Positions 41,811 through 50,532 are shown, counted from the first letter of the stretch. The stretch is DNA of 64,000 nucleotides from an uncultured Prevotella sp. (GCA_937895845.1 CALBLK010000042.1:124001-188000); one strand, 5' to 3'. Numbers and translations: made by a program. Notes: generated by a model not told the origin, from the sequence alone.

Positions 41811-42218
41811 ATGAAACAACTCGTTTGTTCGCTAATTGTCCTGGCTGCCGCCAGCTCTTGTGACCGCCGTTTCGACTATCCGCAGACCTTGGCCGTTGCC
41901 GACAGTCTGTGCGGCGTGCGTCCCGACAGCGCTGTCAGCCTGTTGGAGCGGCTGCGCGACTCTGTGCCCGCCTTTGGCGAAGAGGCCCGGTGGTACTACC
42001 GTCATTACAGGAAAACGGTCACTGTTGCCTCTGATTCCACATTGAATGACGTGAGGATTGTGGTCAAAAGTGCCAGGGGGAATGTGATGTGCGATGAAAC
42101 CGTGGACTTGCAGTCGAGGGGGCAGACCCTTTGTGTGCCAGGCAGAGAAGGCGAGGAGAAACTCACTATCAACCCTTGTCATAAGGGCGAACAGCTCACA
42201 GGAGTGCTTGACGATTAA
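41811..42218 (+). CDS. Chimeric small lipoprotein: TPR-regulator N-terminus joined to a DUF3244-like tail
   Basis: 135 residues. The lipobox lies in LVCSLIVLAAASSCDRRF, with Cys near residue 18. Residues 20-65 (VADSLCGVRPDSAVSLLERL, then RDSVPAFGEEARWYYRHYR) match the opening of the long TPR-containing lipoprotein regulators common in Bacteroidales, which normally continue for several hundred residues. Here the helical part stops and residues about 67-135 become a beta-rich domain (VASDSTLNDVRIVVKSARGN, then GEEKLTINPCHKGEQLTG) resembling DUF3244, small exported proteins often next to secreted proteases. The change coincides with a fall in GC content at about 42.0 kb. I read it as a fusion made at an island junction. 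Whether it is a working gene is open. The family calls rest on pattern only. Confidence 0.55.
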   Translation: MKQLVCSLIVLAAASSCDRRFDYPQTLAVADSLCGVRPDSAVSLLERLRDSVPAFGEEARWYYRHYRKTVTVASDSTLNDVRIVVKSARGNVMCDETVDLQSRGQTLCVPGREGEEKLTINPCHKGEQLTGVLDD

Positions 42219-42229
42219 AAGGAATCGCG

Positions 42230-45070
42230 ATGAAATCGGATTTTTTGATGAAAATGAAAGACTTGAAATCCCCACGTTTGATGACGCTTGTGGTATGCTT
42301 GCTCTTGTTTGTTGGCTATGCTGACAGCCAAATAACGGTTCGCCCACCATTTTCCAAGACAAAAAGAGTGTCACAGGAGGAGGCACTGGCTGTGGTGAAA
42401 ACGCTTTACGAAGGCAAGGATGTGGATTATTATGTGGAAGTCTTTCAGGTTAAGATTGACACAACCATAGTTCCTATCATCAAGCCACAGTTTGTGAATC
42501 TTGATGTCTGGACATTCTTTGTGGATGAGGAGCCGATGGAAGACTGGGACCATCCCTGTGCGTTAGTCGTTCTGCCTCGTAACATTTATTATATGGGGGC
42601 AACTCCTCCGGCTGTTAAGATTGACACAGTTATCAACTGCGTAAGGCCTCCTGCTAACAGAACGTTTGAGTCTGTGGAGGTAAAAAACAGATGTATTCCT
42701 ATTGTCTATGAGGACAATTGTGACTTTTCCAACACCCACCTTGTCTTTTCACGTGATATAAAGAGAAGACGCTTATCTTCCAAAGGACATGGGATGTTGT
42801 CTATAAAAACGAATGACAGTTTGCCTGAGTTTATAAAAGATGCGGTTAATTCCGCATTTGGAATATGGGCTCCTTATATGGCACCCAATGACAGCCTTGT
42901 CCTAAATGTTGAGTATAATAACTCAAATGGATGTGATGTTTATACGGAAGTGTTCTGCACGTTAGACAATTCAGAAGGTTATTTTTACCCAAATTCATTG
43001 TTACGTCACAAAAAGCAACTGGAAGATCCAGAGAAGAAAAAAGATGCCTCTATTATAATTAATTCGGAAACAGAATGGGTGGATGGATATGGAAAAGACG
43101 ATAGTCATCCTAAAAAACTTGTGCCGGCTCTGATTCAGAGCTTGGGAAAAGCTCTTGGTTATGGAAGCTCGATAAAGAAGGTAGGTGGGAGGCTTAGCTT
43201 TTTTTACGGACAGAATAAAAACATTTTTGACAAGTATGTTTTCTCGGAAGACGGACAACGTTTGGAATCGGTGAAAAAGGCAAATGAAATAGCTATCTTT
43301 GCTCAACAGGATTGCGGTTATCTGTATGTGGGACGAAAAGATGACCAACATAAGATATATGCCCCCAAAACGTTTGACAAGCAGAAGTCTCTGTGTACCT
43401 CATGTGACCCCTCGTCCGTGATGTATCATGGTGATGGAGGTGACAGGGATTTTATGTTGGATGAGGGAACCGCCCAGATTCTTTCAATGATAGGATGGAA
43501 CAGTACCCCTAAAAGCATTTTTACGATTAAATGTGATGAAATAGACAACACAGGCATCACCTCTGGATATAAAAAGCACAAGTTCTATATTGATTCCGGT
43601 GGCGCAGCTGTTACCAATCCTCATTGGACGCTCAAACTTCCTCTGCTTGAAGGTGGGTATGAGGTGACACAGGAGTTAGACCGTGCCACCTTTACGACTA
43701 ATGAGATAAAAAATGCCGATAAGTACAGACAGACGGTGGATGGAGACATCAATGGCATGATAACGTTCAGAGGTATGGTTGGTGAAGAGCTTGACTCTGC
43801 GTTCTATAACGTGACATTTGAGTTGAAGCCTTTGATAGATGGTGTGAATGTAGTCAGCACAACACCTTGCGAGGATGACAGCACATATTATGATGTTGCC
43901 GTGGAGGTAAACTACAGGGGTAGCTATTATGTCCATGCCTACTTGGAAGAGGAAGGCTCTCCTGTGGCTAAGTCTGCTTTCTCAGACAGTCCTTTGCAGT
44001 CTCTGCTGTCTTTCAAGGCAGTAGACTCCTGGGCGAATGCCAAGGTGACAGTTGTCGTTGAAAATGATTATGGAAGCGTTACGTATGTCAAGCCCATCTC
44101 CTTTCAACGTGAAGGTAAAAGCAAAGTGAAATCACGGTCAAGGCATAATTTGACAATCAATGGAGTCGATGTCATAACGCCTGAAGCAAAATATGTCTAT
44201 GATGATGGGCGGAATCCACTGTGGACAGTGTTTGTCCAGACAAAGGCAGGACCTGTGTTGATGGGCGGGGAGCATTACACTATATATACAAAAGGCAGTG
44301 GCCCCGTGGTTATTGATGCCCACCAAGAATTTGACTGGAGCCAGGCGGTTCCCTGTTATCAAAGCAACCTTGGCCGCTATGTGTACAGGGGATACATATC
44401 TGGCATGTACCCGGAAAGTGGTGGGGAAACTCCTGTTGGGGGTGTGAATGGGACTGTATATTTTGATGTAATTCCAAACAAGCCTGTCTTTTATAGAATA
44501 AGCCTGTATAACCAAACTTTTGATTTTTCCACAATGCAATTTGTCAATCCACTGTTTAGTATAGGTTTTGATAGGTGGTTTCTTACCCAAAAAATCACCA
44601 AGGGATTCCTTTATCATCAAAAGGAAGGCGGTGAGAAGGACAGCATACCTTTTGACATTGTAGATATGGGAGGTGCCATTCCCCCTGGCTTTTCTGTGCG
44701 ATGGTTTGACTGGAACTGTTCCTTGTGGGTTACTGTGGGTAATGATTATGGCTATTCTGTGGCCAGCGACACCCTTTCAACGCTCTCTCTTCTCGATGAC
44801 CTTCTTGATGATGACTTTGTGAGAGACTGCCTGTATTGGACAGCCAAGGTTGAAGACCATAGGGCAGACCATGGTTTCTCCTATCATGGAGGTGTCGTGA
44901 TGTTGGCAGGGGAGGCGCATCGGATACGTGTGCTCAATGCCAAGGGTGTGGTGATTCTGACGGAACAGAATACGAACCAGGTTGATTTGAACGCATTGCC
45001 TAAAGGAATGTATATCATTGAGATTGTGGACAAAGGCAAGCATAAAGAAATTAAAAAGATAGTGAGATGA
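42230..45070 (+). CDS. T9SS-exported metalloprotease-like protein with degenerate zinc site (paralogue 1)
   Basis: 946 residues, signal-like hydrophobic stretch LMTLVVCLLLFVGYADSQ; starts at 42230, 42248 or 42254 are possible. Residues about 195-430 have the layout of a secreted metalloprotease-like domain seen in Bacteroidales proteins: IKDAVNSAFGIWAPYMAPND, VLNVEYN, then LVPALIQSLGKALGYGSSIK where a zinc protease would have HExxHxxG. Gln303, Ser304 and Lys307 replace the His, Glu and His. SSVMYHGDGGDRDFML and DEGTAQILSMIGW follow, as in active relatives. The second half is beta-sandwich in composition. The tail (IRVLNAKGVVILTEQ, LPKGMYIIEIVDKGK) is a T9SS sorting domain. The next gene overlaps by 4 bp (ATGA) and encodes a paralogue. 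Proteolytic activity looks unlikely; a binding or decoy role is inference. Confidence 0.65.
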   Translation: MKSDFLMKMKDLKSPRLMTLVVCLLLFVGYADSQITVRPPFSKTKRVSQEEALAVVKTLYEGKDVDYYVEVFQVKIDTTIVPIIKPQFVNLDVWTFFVDEEPMEDWDHPCALVVLPRNIYYMGATPPAVKIDTVINCVRPPANRTFESVEVKNRCIPIVYEDNCDFSNTHLVFSRDIKRRRLSSKGHGMLSIKTNDSLPEFIKDAVNSAFGIWAPYMAPNDSLVLNVEYNNSNGCDVYTEVFCTLDNSEGYFYPNSLLRHKKQLEDPEKKKDASIIINSETEWVDGYGKDDSHPKKLVPALIQSLGKALGYGSSIKKVGGRLSFFYGQNKNIFDKYVFSEDGQRLESVKKANEIAIFAQQDCGYLYVGRKDDQHKIYAPKTFDKQKSLCTSCDPSSVMYHGDGGDRDFMLDEGTAQILSMIGWNSTPKSIFTIKCDEIDNTGITSGYKKHKFYIDSGGAAVTNPHWTLKLPLLEGGYEVTQELDRATFTTNEIKNADKYRQTVDGDINGMITFRGMVGEELDSAFYNVTFELKPLIDGVNVVSTTPCEDDSTYYDVAVEVNYRGSYYVHAYLEEEGSPVAKSAFSDSPLQSLLSFKAVDSWANAKVTVVVENDYGSVTYVKPISFQREGKSKVKSRSRHNLTINGVDVITPEAKYVYDDGRNPLWTVFVQTKAGPVLMGGEHYTIYTKGSGPVVIDAHQEFDWSQAVPCYQSNLGRYVYRGYISGMYPESGGETPVGGVNGTVYFDVIPNKPVFYRISLYNQTFDFSTMQFVNPLFSIGFDRWFLTQKITKGFLYHQKEGGEKDSIPFDIVDMGGAIPPGFSVRWFDWNCSLWVTVGNDYGYSVASDTLSTLSLLDDLLDDDFVRDCLYWTAKVEDHRADHGFSYHGGVVMLAGEAHRIRVLNAKGVVILTEQNTNQVDLNALPKGMYIIEIVDKGKHKEIKKIVR

Positions 45071-47100
45071 AAAAGTTAAAGTCAGGTGTTGTCGTGGCTG
45101 CCATACTCTGTGCCAATCCTTGTATAGGACAGGATAGCGTTGTAGAGGATGAGACTTATGTAAGTGACCAAATAGTCCAAAAGAACTTTGGTCTTCCTGT
45201 GGTCAGACAGATACAAGGGGGAACCAAAATCATTGTCAGTTATGAAGGTAATTGGACAGCTGAAATGCAAGGTGCCTTTGAGCATGCCTGTCATATATGG
45301 GAAGAGGCCCTGCCTACGACACTGCCCATAAGGGTTAAGGCCGTGCTTGATGAGCAGACGGCGACCTCGTCCATCTCAAAGGTGTCCATGAAGACAAAGT
45401 CTGACGTGTGTCCCTATGCCATGGCAAGGCTGTTCACATGGTCGCAAATAAAAGGCGCGAAGTTTCATGAACTGTCGGGGCAAAGCAACTCTGATTTGTA
45501 CACGGACGCGATAACTCCCGATATGTTCAGCGAGCCAGATATAACCATCTGCTATTACAATAAAAATGGTTATGTCTACAATAACTGTTCGTTTGCCATA
45601 CAGCCAGAGTATGTGGGCAGTGACAAATATGACTTTGTCACCTTGGTGTTGAGAGACTTGGCCAAGTCGTTTGGTCTGTTGTGGAAAAATAAGAATGTGA
45701 ATGGCGGGCAGTTCCGAATCAACGCGGAAAACCTGTTCCCCTACGAGAAATGGGTACTTGACGCTTTGGGCTATTCCATAGGCAGCCCAAATGGCGCGCA
45801 GGCCTATCAGAATGCGTTGAAAGACTCTTTGGTTATTGGCGTGACCAACAATTATTGGACACTCTATGCCCCCAGGACATGGGATAGCGACCGCTCACTG
45901 AACAGTTTTATCCCCAAGGCTAACCAGAAGCTATCTCAGCTTGTGTCGTATGACTTTGGCCGGGGCAGCGTTATCCGTGACATATCGGATGATTATACCG
46001 TAAGATTCTTCCGTGACATCTTATATTGGAGAGGGGAAATAGCTGTTGGTCTTGACCAAACAGTGGGTTTTGGCCAAAGCCCTCTCACAACTGCTGACGC
46101 GATACCTTATAAAGGAACAATAACCATTCAGACGGATGGCACAAGAAGTTCGGAACAGCAAATAGTTTTTCAAGAAAGCCCAGGAACGGATGGGAATGGC
46201 TTGCCACTGTTGTCTTCTGCGACAGAAAGCCAGAGGTCAACAATCGTCAAGTACCATCCGAACTACCGCAACGAGGACACAAGCCTGGATGAAACCGGTT
46301 GGACGGTGTCGCTCTTGAAAAACGACGGCACATGGGACCTTGTCTATGACGAGCCGATATATATGCCAGGCAAGAAGTTTGAGGTCTCAACGGAACAGTT
46401 CAACTTACACTCAAATGACTACGCACGAGACTGTGACAGCCATCTGCGTTGCCGGGTGACCAGATGTTATCGTAACCCTGGCTACAACAGAAATACTGGT
46501 GAGTCGTACTATTATGTGCTTGACTACACACCACCTGTGATAAAGATGAGCAAGTCGGCAGTTCTCCCTTTTGAGGATGAGGAAGATTATTACCGGGACG
46601 TGAAAATTGGGCTAAAGAATATTGAGGGTGTGACAAGTATAACCGTAGCACAATTAGACGAGGGGAATTTAGGTCCCTATTATTATAAAGTTCCAGACTT
46701 TGGTAAGGGATATTTCGTAGCAACAGTGGACCGTGAGCTTGCCTCAGCCTTTACCATTACGGCATATAATAAGAATGGTTCTACTGATAGCGAGACTTTT
46801 GTCTTGCCTCCATTGACTCCTGTCAATAGTCTGAATTTGGCATTTACTGTTCGTAAGGATTATATTGATATTGCATCCAAGTCCCGCATACTCCGTGAGG
46901 GCGTGCGATATGTCTCTTCATATAAAATCCAAAGTGTGCTTGCCAGTCAAAAGCGTGTGGAAGGCAGTGCCAAAGTGCCCCTCTCATCATCTATGGATGG
47001 CAACCGTATAGACATCTCCTCTCTTCCAAAGGGCGTTTACGTCTTGACCGTAGAGGATATCAAGGGTGGTATTCACTCCGTAAAGTTTAACAGGAACTAA
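45067..47100 (+). CDS. T9SS-exported metalloprotease-like protein with degenerate zinc site (paralogue 2)
   Basis: 677 residues, N-terminal signal (MKKLKSGVVVAAILCANPCI). It shares the architecture of the preceding gene: IIVSYEGNWTAEMQGAFEHA then CHIWEEALPTTLPIRVKAVL, a middle segment, and YDFVTLVLRDLAKSFGLLWK at the position of a zinc site, with Arg196, Asp197 and Lys200 in place of His, Glu and His. KWVLDALGYSIGSP matches the AQILSMIGW segment of paralogue 1. Then LYAPRTWDSDRSLNSFIPKA, LSQLVSYDFGRGSVIRDISD, a beta-rich C-terminal half and a T9SS-like end (SLPKGVYVLTVEDIKGG). Start and preceding stop overlap as ATGA. Two successive paralogues lacking the metal ligands suggest a family that does not use zinc. 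Function unknown. Confidence 0.65.
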   Translation: MKKLKSGVVVAAILCANPCIGQDSVVEDETYVSDQIVQKNFGLPVVRQIQGGTKIIVSYEGNWTAEMQGAFEHACHIWEEALPTTLPIRVKAVLDEQTATSSISKVSMKTKSDVCPYAMARLFTWSQIKGAKFHELSGQSNSDLYTDAITPDMFSEPDITICYYNKNGYVYNNCSFAIQPEYVGSDKYDFVTLVLRDLAKSFGLLWKNKNVNGGQFRINAENLFPYEKWVLDALGYSIGSPNGAQAYQNALKDSLVIGVTNNYWTLYAPRTWDSDRSLNSFIPKANQKLSQLVSYDFGRGSVIRDISDDYTVRFFRDILYWRGEIAVGLDQTVGFGQSPLTTADAIPYKGTITIQTDGTRSSEQQIVFQESPGTDGNGLPLLSSATESQRSTIVKYHPNYRNEDTSLDETGWTVSLLKNDGTWDLVYDEPIYMPGKKFEVSTEQFNLHSNDYARDCDSHLRCRVTRCYRNPGYNRNTGESYYYVLDYTPPVIKMSKSAVLPFEDEEDYYRDVKIGLKNIEGVTSITVAQLDEGNLGPYYYKVPDFGKGYFVATVDRELASAFTITAYNKNGSTDSETFVLPPLTPVNSLNLAFTVRKDYIDIASKSRILREGVRYVSSYKIQSVLASQKRVEGSAKVPLSSSMDGNRIDISSLPKGVYVLTVEDIKGGIHSVKFNRN

Positions 47101-47115
47101 CGATAACGCTTTTCT

Positions 47116-48189
47116 ATGGTGAACAGAATTGTTTTGTTGGTGTTGTCTGTGCTTTCCACCTTGTCACTTCAAGCCCAGTTCGCGCTGGATGACGTGGCAG
47201 AGGATTTGATGGGTGACCATAAAATTAAAGGTTTGCAGATTGGGCATGGCTCTATAAAGGCAGACAGAGAGGGGGGCGTTGTGACCTATGCTGATTCTTG
47301 CAGATTCTATTTGGAAAATGGGGAAGTGGCATCGAAGTGGGCGGTCTATCTTGTTGCTGCATATTATAATGGAAGAAATACCATAAAACAGACAACAAAC
47401 AGCTCCTCGATTTCCGTGGGAATCCCTGAACGTTATGATTGGAACAACTATAAGCAGATAGTAGGCCCAGACCCAGAAATGCGATACTTTCAGGGTTTGG
47501 TAGCCTGTCTGCATGGCAACAGATTAGACACGATGACTGTACTGTTTGGTGTGCGTCCACCACAACTGAGGGATGTGGTTCTGAACTATACGCATATCAA
47601 TTATGACGATGATGAAGACTATCTTTTTGATGATGATGCCTATCTTGATTTCTTTGTGGAAGTTGACAGTGAGGCTTTTGATTTCAACAAGGATGGCGCA
47701 GAGATTGCTGTTGTTCATGAGTGTGATACGATTGATTCTCCCTGTGTGACACACTTTGCTAAGGTGGAAAATGTGGGTGGAAACCTTTTAAGATTCCGTA
47801 ACCCCTATATCAATGAGCTTTATCCATTTATCTTTATCGACATTAAGTTCAAGTATGGTTATGTAAGGACAAAGTCCTTTTGCTGGTTTGATTATGCGAA
47901 AGATCCAAAGCTGAAAGAATATCTGAAAAAGTTGATGGAACAATATTTCCCTAATTATCCTAACAAGATAGAGACCCCTGTACAGGCAGCCGCTTTCACG
48001 TTCCAGCATGGTGTCATTTCCCTCAGCCATGCCGTCAGCGCCGTCCGTGTTTACTGCGCCAATGGCAGTGTGGCCACTATGGAACGGAACACGGCCACGC
48101 TTGATATCAGCACCTTTCCAAAGGGAATGTATATCGTTGAGGTGACCGAGGCGGACAGGTCGAAATGGGTGAAGAAAATCATGAAGTAA
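47116..48189 (+). CDS. Secreted protein of unknown function with T9SS sorting tail
   Basis: 357 residues, signal peptide (IVLLVLSVLSTLSLQAQ). I do not recognise the body. It is mainly beta-strand in character with an acidic stretch INYDDDEDYLFDDDAYLDFF near residue 160, and shows no catalytic motif. The last about 65 residues (AAFTFQHGVISLSHAVSAV then RVYCANGS, FPKGMYIVEVTEADRSKWVK) form a T9SS sorting domain very like those of the two upstream genes. It starts 15 bp after the previous stop, so it belongs to the same transcript. AT-rich like its neighbours. It may be a partner surface protein of the pseudo-metalloproteases. Confidence 0.6.
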   Translation: MVNRIVLLVLSVLSTLSLQAQFALDDVAEDLMGDHKIKGLQIGHGSIKADREGGVVTYADSCRFYLENGEVASKWAVYLVAAYYNGRNTIKQTTNSSSISVGIPERYDWNNYKQIVGPDPEMRYFQGLVACLHGNRLDTMTVLFGVRPPQLRDVVLNYTHINYDDDEDYLFDDDAYLDFFVEVDSEAFDFNKDGAEIAVVHECDTIDSPCVTHFAKVENVGGNLLRFRNPYINELYPFIFIDIKFKYGYVRTKSFCWFDYAKDPKLKEYLKKLMEQYFPNYPNKIETPVQAAAFTFQHGVISLSHAVSAVRVYCANGSVATMERNTATLDISTFPKGMYIVEVTEADRSKWVKKIMK

Positions 48190-48230
48190 TCAAATATGGT
48201 GTTCAGGGAAGTTTAACTAAAAAAATAAAG

Positions 48231-49231
48231 ATGAAGAAGGTGTCTTGCTTTTTCTTGAAGATAGCAGCTGTGTTCTTTTATTAACCAGTTATGGAAACAG
48301 GTGCCCAGACCGTGGATGGAGGGCACGGCACTTTGCTGGCAACCGTGAACGGAGACAGCGGACAGTCTGTCTTGCGCGATGGCGATGATGTGGCCATATC
48401 CCTGGACGGACAGGAGGCTGTCGTGGACTCGGTGAGATGGTACATAAAACTGACGACCAGTACAGGTATGTCAAAACCACGGTTTTTGCTGACCCCTTGT
48501 GCGTGAAAGTGTCCCCGAACCTGTTCTGCGGAACCTTCACTGAGGATGACAATGCCGGTGTCACCACGTTTAACGGGGGAGGGGCATGGGAGAATAAAAT
48601 GTAGGAAACAGACGGCATTTGCTGCTTTGCAGGAAAGGTCTACGCGCATGATGGGGGCCGGAGGACAGTGCAGGTACTCAATTCGCATGATTTCTCCCTT
48701 GACCTGCTTCCTTTGTCTCCAACAGTTCAAGTTCTTGATGTCTGGTATGATGACCCTGGCAATAATGCATGGCCTGTTGCCCATATAAAGGTAGAGACTG
48801 ATAACTTTGAGCAAGGAATGATACTTGTTTGTCAGTGTTTTTATGGATTGCCCGAATATGTGGACACTGTTTTCACAAGTGATTTCAGTCTTGATTACAC
48901 AATAGACGTAGGCTATTGGGAAAATGAAATTTACTGCATCTGCTCGAATCCCTACGGCGAGAGCCGTGGCAAGAAAGTCAGAATTTCCGATCCCACGTCG
49001 GTCATCCCGCGCTTGAAGGATGGCTTGCGCCTTGAGGTCAGTGGCAATGTGGTCAGCATAGAGAACGAGGGTGGCATGGCTGTCAAGGTGTTCTCCGTGG
49101 ACGGAAGGCTGGTGGACAGCCGCCCGTCCTGCAAGGCGGCCCGGCTCATCCTGCCCAAGGGATACTATGTGTTCAATGTCAGCGACCTGAAAACAGGGGA
49201 GAATGTCATTAAAAAGATAATTGTTAAATGA
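48231..49231 (+). pseudogene. Decayed T9SS cargo gene
   Basis: A start and signal-like stretch (MKKVSCFFLKIAAVFFY) at 48231 runs into TAA at 48282-48284. The same frame continues as METGAQTVDGGHGTLLATVN up to about 48440, where the sensible frame shifts (DDQYRYVKTTVFADPLCVKV, then VSPNLFCGTFTEDDNAGVTT). A TAG follows at 48602-48604, after which the frame is open to 49231 and ends in a clear sorting domain (MAVKVFSVDGRLVDSRPS, LPKGYYVFNVSDL). Two stops and one frameshift mark an inactivated fourth member of the island. A remnant from 48668 may still be translated but lacks a signal peptide. Sequencing error cannot be excluded for any single lesion, but three together are unlikely. Confidence 0.75.
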
Positions 49232-49440
49232 TGCGGTCAAACAGCACGCAGTGTTAACAATCCTTTTCAATCCTTAATTTTCAGCCGGAAAATGGCGGCT
49301 GAAAGGTGAAAATTCTGCGTTTTTCAGAGCGGAAAGCCCTGCTGTTGGAAATGCGCCGTCCTTGTGTGTGCAAGCGCAAGTCGCTGGCACACAGCAATGA
49401 TGGCTGGCTTGTGGCGCAAGTGTGCAGAGAGCGGCGGTGC

Positions 49441-49571
49441 CAAGCGGCCTGTATGGCCGGGCAAGACGGTGCGTTTGGCAAGGCGGAATGGTGCGCACGG
49501 GGTGGCAGAACGCACGCAGCGGGCGCGCCAGACGGTGCGGTTGGCGCTGTGAAGCCGGCCGGTTGGCATAG
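49441..49571. repeat. Divergent ~22-bp tandem repeats, array C
   Basis: Six units of 21-23 bp on the plus strand with cores CAAGCGGCCTGTATGGCC, CAAGACGGTGCGTTTGGC, CGGAATGGTGCGCACGGG, CAGAACGCACGCAGCGGG, CAGACGGTGCGGTTGGC, TGAAGCCGGCCGGTTGGC. It lies in the 49232-49713 gap between the island and recO. That gap also has a small hairpin, TTTCAGCC (49279-49286) with GGCTGAAA (49297-49304). I see nothing else in it. Confidence 0.7.
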
Positions 49572-49713
49572 CCCCCTGCCGCCGAGGCCGCGGCGGTGCC
49601 GTTTTTGTGGGGCTTGAAAGGGGGAAGGAGGGGCGTGGTGACGGCAGCCCTTTTCCAGATGGCGTGGCGGGGCCGTGTTAAATGGAAAGGGGCCGAATGT
49701 TAAGAAATGTTGC

Positions 49714-50433
49714 TCAGAGGGCGCGCAGCACGTCGAGCGACCGCAGCTCGGGAAACGAGGGCAGGTGGAGCCGGTAGTAGCTCAGGATGATGTCGGCCAG
49801 CCGGTTGCGCTCCGCGCGGCTCATCCTGAACAGCCGCATGGTGGCGAAGTCCATGCGCATGACGGTGCCCACAGCCTCGGCGTCGCGGCCGTGGAGCACG
49901 TCGCGGTGGAGCGGCGTGAGCGGCGAGAAGCACGCCGCGCGCAGGTCGAAGCAGCAGCCCGGGCGGTAGCCGTCAAGGTTGGGGTAGAAGCCGAGGAAGC
50001 GCGTGAGCCTCGCCATGAACACGATGTGGAAGTTGGCAAAGTGCGCCTCGCAGCTGTCCAGCCACATCAGGCTGTCGCAGATGTAGTCGAACAGTGCCTC
50101 GTTGCGCTGCTCGCCGCGCAGCGCCCCCACCAGGAACTCCGCCAGGAAAAGCGCGACGGAGAGCTTGCCCGGGTCAAACGGCAGGGTGGTGTAGGGCCAC
50201 GCCAGCCGCACGTCGCGGATGCGGTGGAGCGTGGCCGACGGTCTGATGTCGCACTCCAGGTCAAGCAGGGTCAGGGGCTGGAAGTACTGCCTCTTCAGCC
50301 GGCCCCGCGCTGTCTTGGGAACGGTCGCCGCGAACGACACCGTCCCGCTGTCGCGCGTGAACGTGTCGATGATGAGCCGGCGGTCGCCATACTTGACCGT
50401 GCGCAGCACGATGGCCTTTGTCTTGGTGAGCAT
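49714..50433 (-). CDS. recO: DNA repair protein RecO
   Basis: 239 residues from ATG 50433; the frame stays open upstream but MLTKTKAIVLRTVKYGDRRL is the expected N-terminus and a -7 box lies 42 bp before it. RecO loads RecA on SSB-coated DNA and anneals strands in the RecFOR pathway. The N-terminal OB fold includes KYGDRRLIIDTFTRDSG. The helical C-terminal part contains SCEAHFANFHIVFMARLTRF and LGFYPN, and ends in LHLPSFPELRSLDVL, typical of Bacteroidetes RecO. The zinc cysteines of some RecO proteins are not present as a set. It faces away from tRNA-Glu/rpsT. Confidence 0.9.
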   Translation of the reverse strand: MLTKTKAIVLRTVKYGDRRLIIDTFTRDSGTVSFAATVPKTARGRLKRQYFQPLTLLDLECDIRPSATLHRIRDVRLAWPYTTLPFDPGKLSVALFLAEFLVGALRGEQRNEALFDYICDSLMWLDSCEAHFANFHIVFMARLTRFLGFYPNLDGYRPGCCFDLRAACFSPLTPLHRDVLHGRDAEAVGTVMRMDFATMRLFRMSRAERNRLADIILSYYRLHLPSFPELRSLDVLRAL

Positions 50434-50474
50434 AAGCGGAGGGCAGAGGCTGCAAAAGGCAGCCCTTGTCGGCG

Positions 50475-50482
50475 CAAAGGTA
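50475..50482 (-). promoter_or_regulatory. -7 promoter box of recO
   Basis: Minus-strand TACCTTTG, followed by CG, a full TAnnTTTG match 42 bp upstream of the recO start. Confidence 0.65.
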
Positions 50483-50532
50483 CGCCAAAAAGGCCAAAAA
50501 GCGTCAAAAAACCCGCTTTTTCTCAGCAAAAG

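Larger units (their letters stand above)
42005..49260. other. AT-richer island of T9SS cargo genes, probably horizontally acquired
   Basis: From about 42.0 kb to 49.25 kb the DNA is clearly poorer in GC than both flanks (roughly mid-40s percent against about 60 percent or more; estimated by eye, not computed). Codon use changes accordingly. It carries the tail of the chimeric lipoprotein, two pseudo-metalloprotease genes, one further T9SS gene and one pseudogene, all on the plus strand and closely spaced. No integrase, transposase or tRNA lies at the ends. The right side lies next to a repeat array at 49441. Confidence 0.7.

Noticed and set aside
41643..42005. Phage or integrative-element attachment site at the left edge of the AT-rich island
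   Set aside because: No tRNA end, no direct repeat shared with the right edge and no integrase gene were found.
49441..49571. CRISPR array or coding gene in the repeat region before recO
   Set aside because: Units are contiguous, divergent and have no spacers, and no cas genes are present. The open frames across it are artefacts of the repeat composition.
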